Source: JAXDBV01 sp034678415
GTDB lineage: Bacteria; Bacteroidota; Bacteroidia; Bacteroidales; VadinHA17
Direction of reading: 5' to 3'
Assembly: GCA_034678415.1 (NCBI GenBank)
Contig: JAXDBV010000109.1
Coordinates: 1-7,665, forward strand
Length of the DNA stretch: 7,665 nucleotides
Below the pieces are notes generated by a model, which had not been told where the DNA came from, did not search any database, and worked only from the letters and a program-made list of their open reading frames with translations. Position 1 is the stretch's first letter. Each line of letters begins with the position of its first letter. Below, piece after piece: positions 6,935 to 7,665 of the stretch. The position numbers were made by a program, and so were the translations under genes.

Positions 6935-7665
6935 AATTCGATCACCTTTTCCGAAAGAAGACGATAGATGATATTCTCGCGCATGCTGCCGAGTCGGAGA
7001 GGGCAGGTGTGACGATGAAGAAGAGCCTGCGTGTGCGCGATCTCACAGCCATGGGCATCGCTGCCATCATCGGCGCGGGTATCTTCAGCACGATTGGCAA
7101 TGCCTCGGTGGAGGGTGGTCCCGCCGTATCCATGCTGTTCATCTTCACCGCCGTTGCATGCGGCTTCTCCGCTCTCTGCTATGCACAGTTCGCATCCATG
7201 ATACCCATCAGCGGGAGTGCCTATACTTATGCCTATGCCAGCTTTGGAGAGCTGATGGCATGGATCATCGGGTGGACACTCATCATGGAGTACTCGGTGG
7301 GAAATATTGCTGTTGCCATCTCATGGTCGGAATACCTCACCACCTGGATCCAGGGTATGGGCCTGCACTTTCCCGAATATCTCGGCATTGATTATCTCTC
7401 TGCTTTCCGGGGGTATCACGAGGTGACGGGGTTGCTGGCGGCGGGTACCGACCTGGCGTCTGTCGAAAGGCCCCTGAGCGATGCCTACCACGCCTATGCC
7501 TCTGCCCCCGTGATCTTCGGAATAAGGCTTATTGCCGATATCCCGGCATTTCTCATCGTGGTGCTCATCACCGTTCTTGTGTATATAGGTATCTACGAGA
7601 CAAAAGTGGCGGGGAATACCATGGTTTTGCTCAAGCTCATCATTCTCATGGTTGTGATAGGAGTA
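6931..7665 (+). CDS. APC-superfamily amino-acid permease, N-terminal part
   Basis: 245 codons are present and the frame is open to the right edge. The product is an inner-membrane amino-acid/cation symporter or exchanger of the CAT-like (cationic amino acid transporter) branch of the APC superfamily. Seen: a cytoplasmic N-terminus with the family-typical FRKKTIDDILAHAAES and KKSLRVRDLTAMGI; TM1 with the unwound-helix motif IIGAGIFSTIG (about 46-56); TM2 about 66-88; CYAQFASMIPISGSAYTYAY (about 83-102); TM3 with GELMAWIIGWTLIMEYSVGN (about 106-125); a long loop about 142-197; and further membrane segments about 200-221 and 229-245. The ATG at 6931 is 37 nt after btuF, with a weak AAGG-like sequence just upstream. 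Substrate cannot be set; basic amino acids are typical for the branch. A functional link to B12 uptake is not evident, and it may simply be the next gene in the same direction. Confidence 0.9.
   Translation, partial: MKFDHLFRKKTIDDILAHAAESERAGVTMKKSLRVRDLTAMGIAAIIGAGIFSTIGNASVEGGPAVSMLFIFTAVACGFSALCYAQFASMIPISGSAYTYAYASFGELMAWIIGWTLIMEYSVGNIAVAISWSEYLTTWIQGMGLHFPEYLGIDYLSAFRGYHEVTGLLAAGTDLASVERPLSDAYHAYASAPVIFGIRLIADIPAFLIVVLITVLVYIGIYETKVAGNTMVLLKLIILMVVIGV

Noticed and set aside
6860..6940. Frameshift joining btuF to the permease as one gene
   Set aside because: Each protein has complete family-typical ends here: btuF finishes after its second lobe and the permease begins with its normal cytoplasmic N-terminus.

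Overview
The window looks like a piece of a Bacteroidota chromosome. Four signs point there: a SusC/BtuB-type TonB-dependent receptor paired with a surface lipoprotein, a C-terminal type IX secretion (T9SS) sorting domain on a secreted protease, two promoters matching the Bacteroidetes TTTG / TAnnTTTG pattern, and weak or absent Shine-Dalgarno sequences with occasional TTG starts. The exact lineage cannot be told from this sequence.

Layout. Positions 1-105 (minus strand) hold the first 35 codons of a probable DtxR/MntR-type metal-dependent regulator. An AT-rich divergent spacer follows, with a consensus promoter (203-232) whose expected transcription start falls just at the 5' edge of a cobalamin (B12) riboswitch (about 236-417). 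The riboswitch precedes a plus-strand gene run: btuB-like outer-membrane receptor (449-2398), btuG-like surface beta-propeller lipoprotein (2395-3453, ATGA overlap), a lysyl-endopeptidase-like serine protease with two PKD domains and a T9SS sorting domain (3548-5689, with its own predicted promoter at 3464-3493), and a btuF-like corrinoid-binding lipoprotein (5682-6893, overlapping the protease stop). A separate APC-superfamily amino-acid permease starts at 6931 and runs off the right edge.

How it works together. BtuG would capture corrinoids on the cell surface and pass them to the BtuB channel. BtuF would bind them in the periplasm for an ABC importer. The BtuCD permease and ATPase are not in the window. 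The riboswitch would switch the operon off when cobalamin is plentiful. The unusual element is the secreted protease placed between btuG and btuF and overlapping btuF. A tempting but unproven idea is that it frees corrinoids from binding proteins, or supplies peptides to the nearby amino-acid permease.
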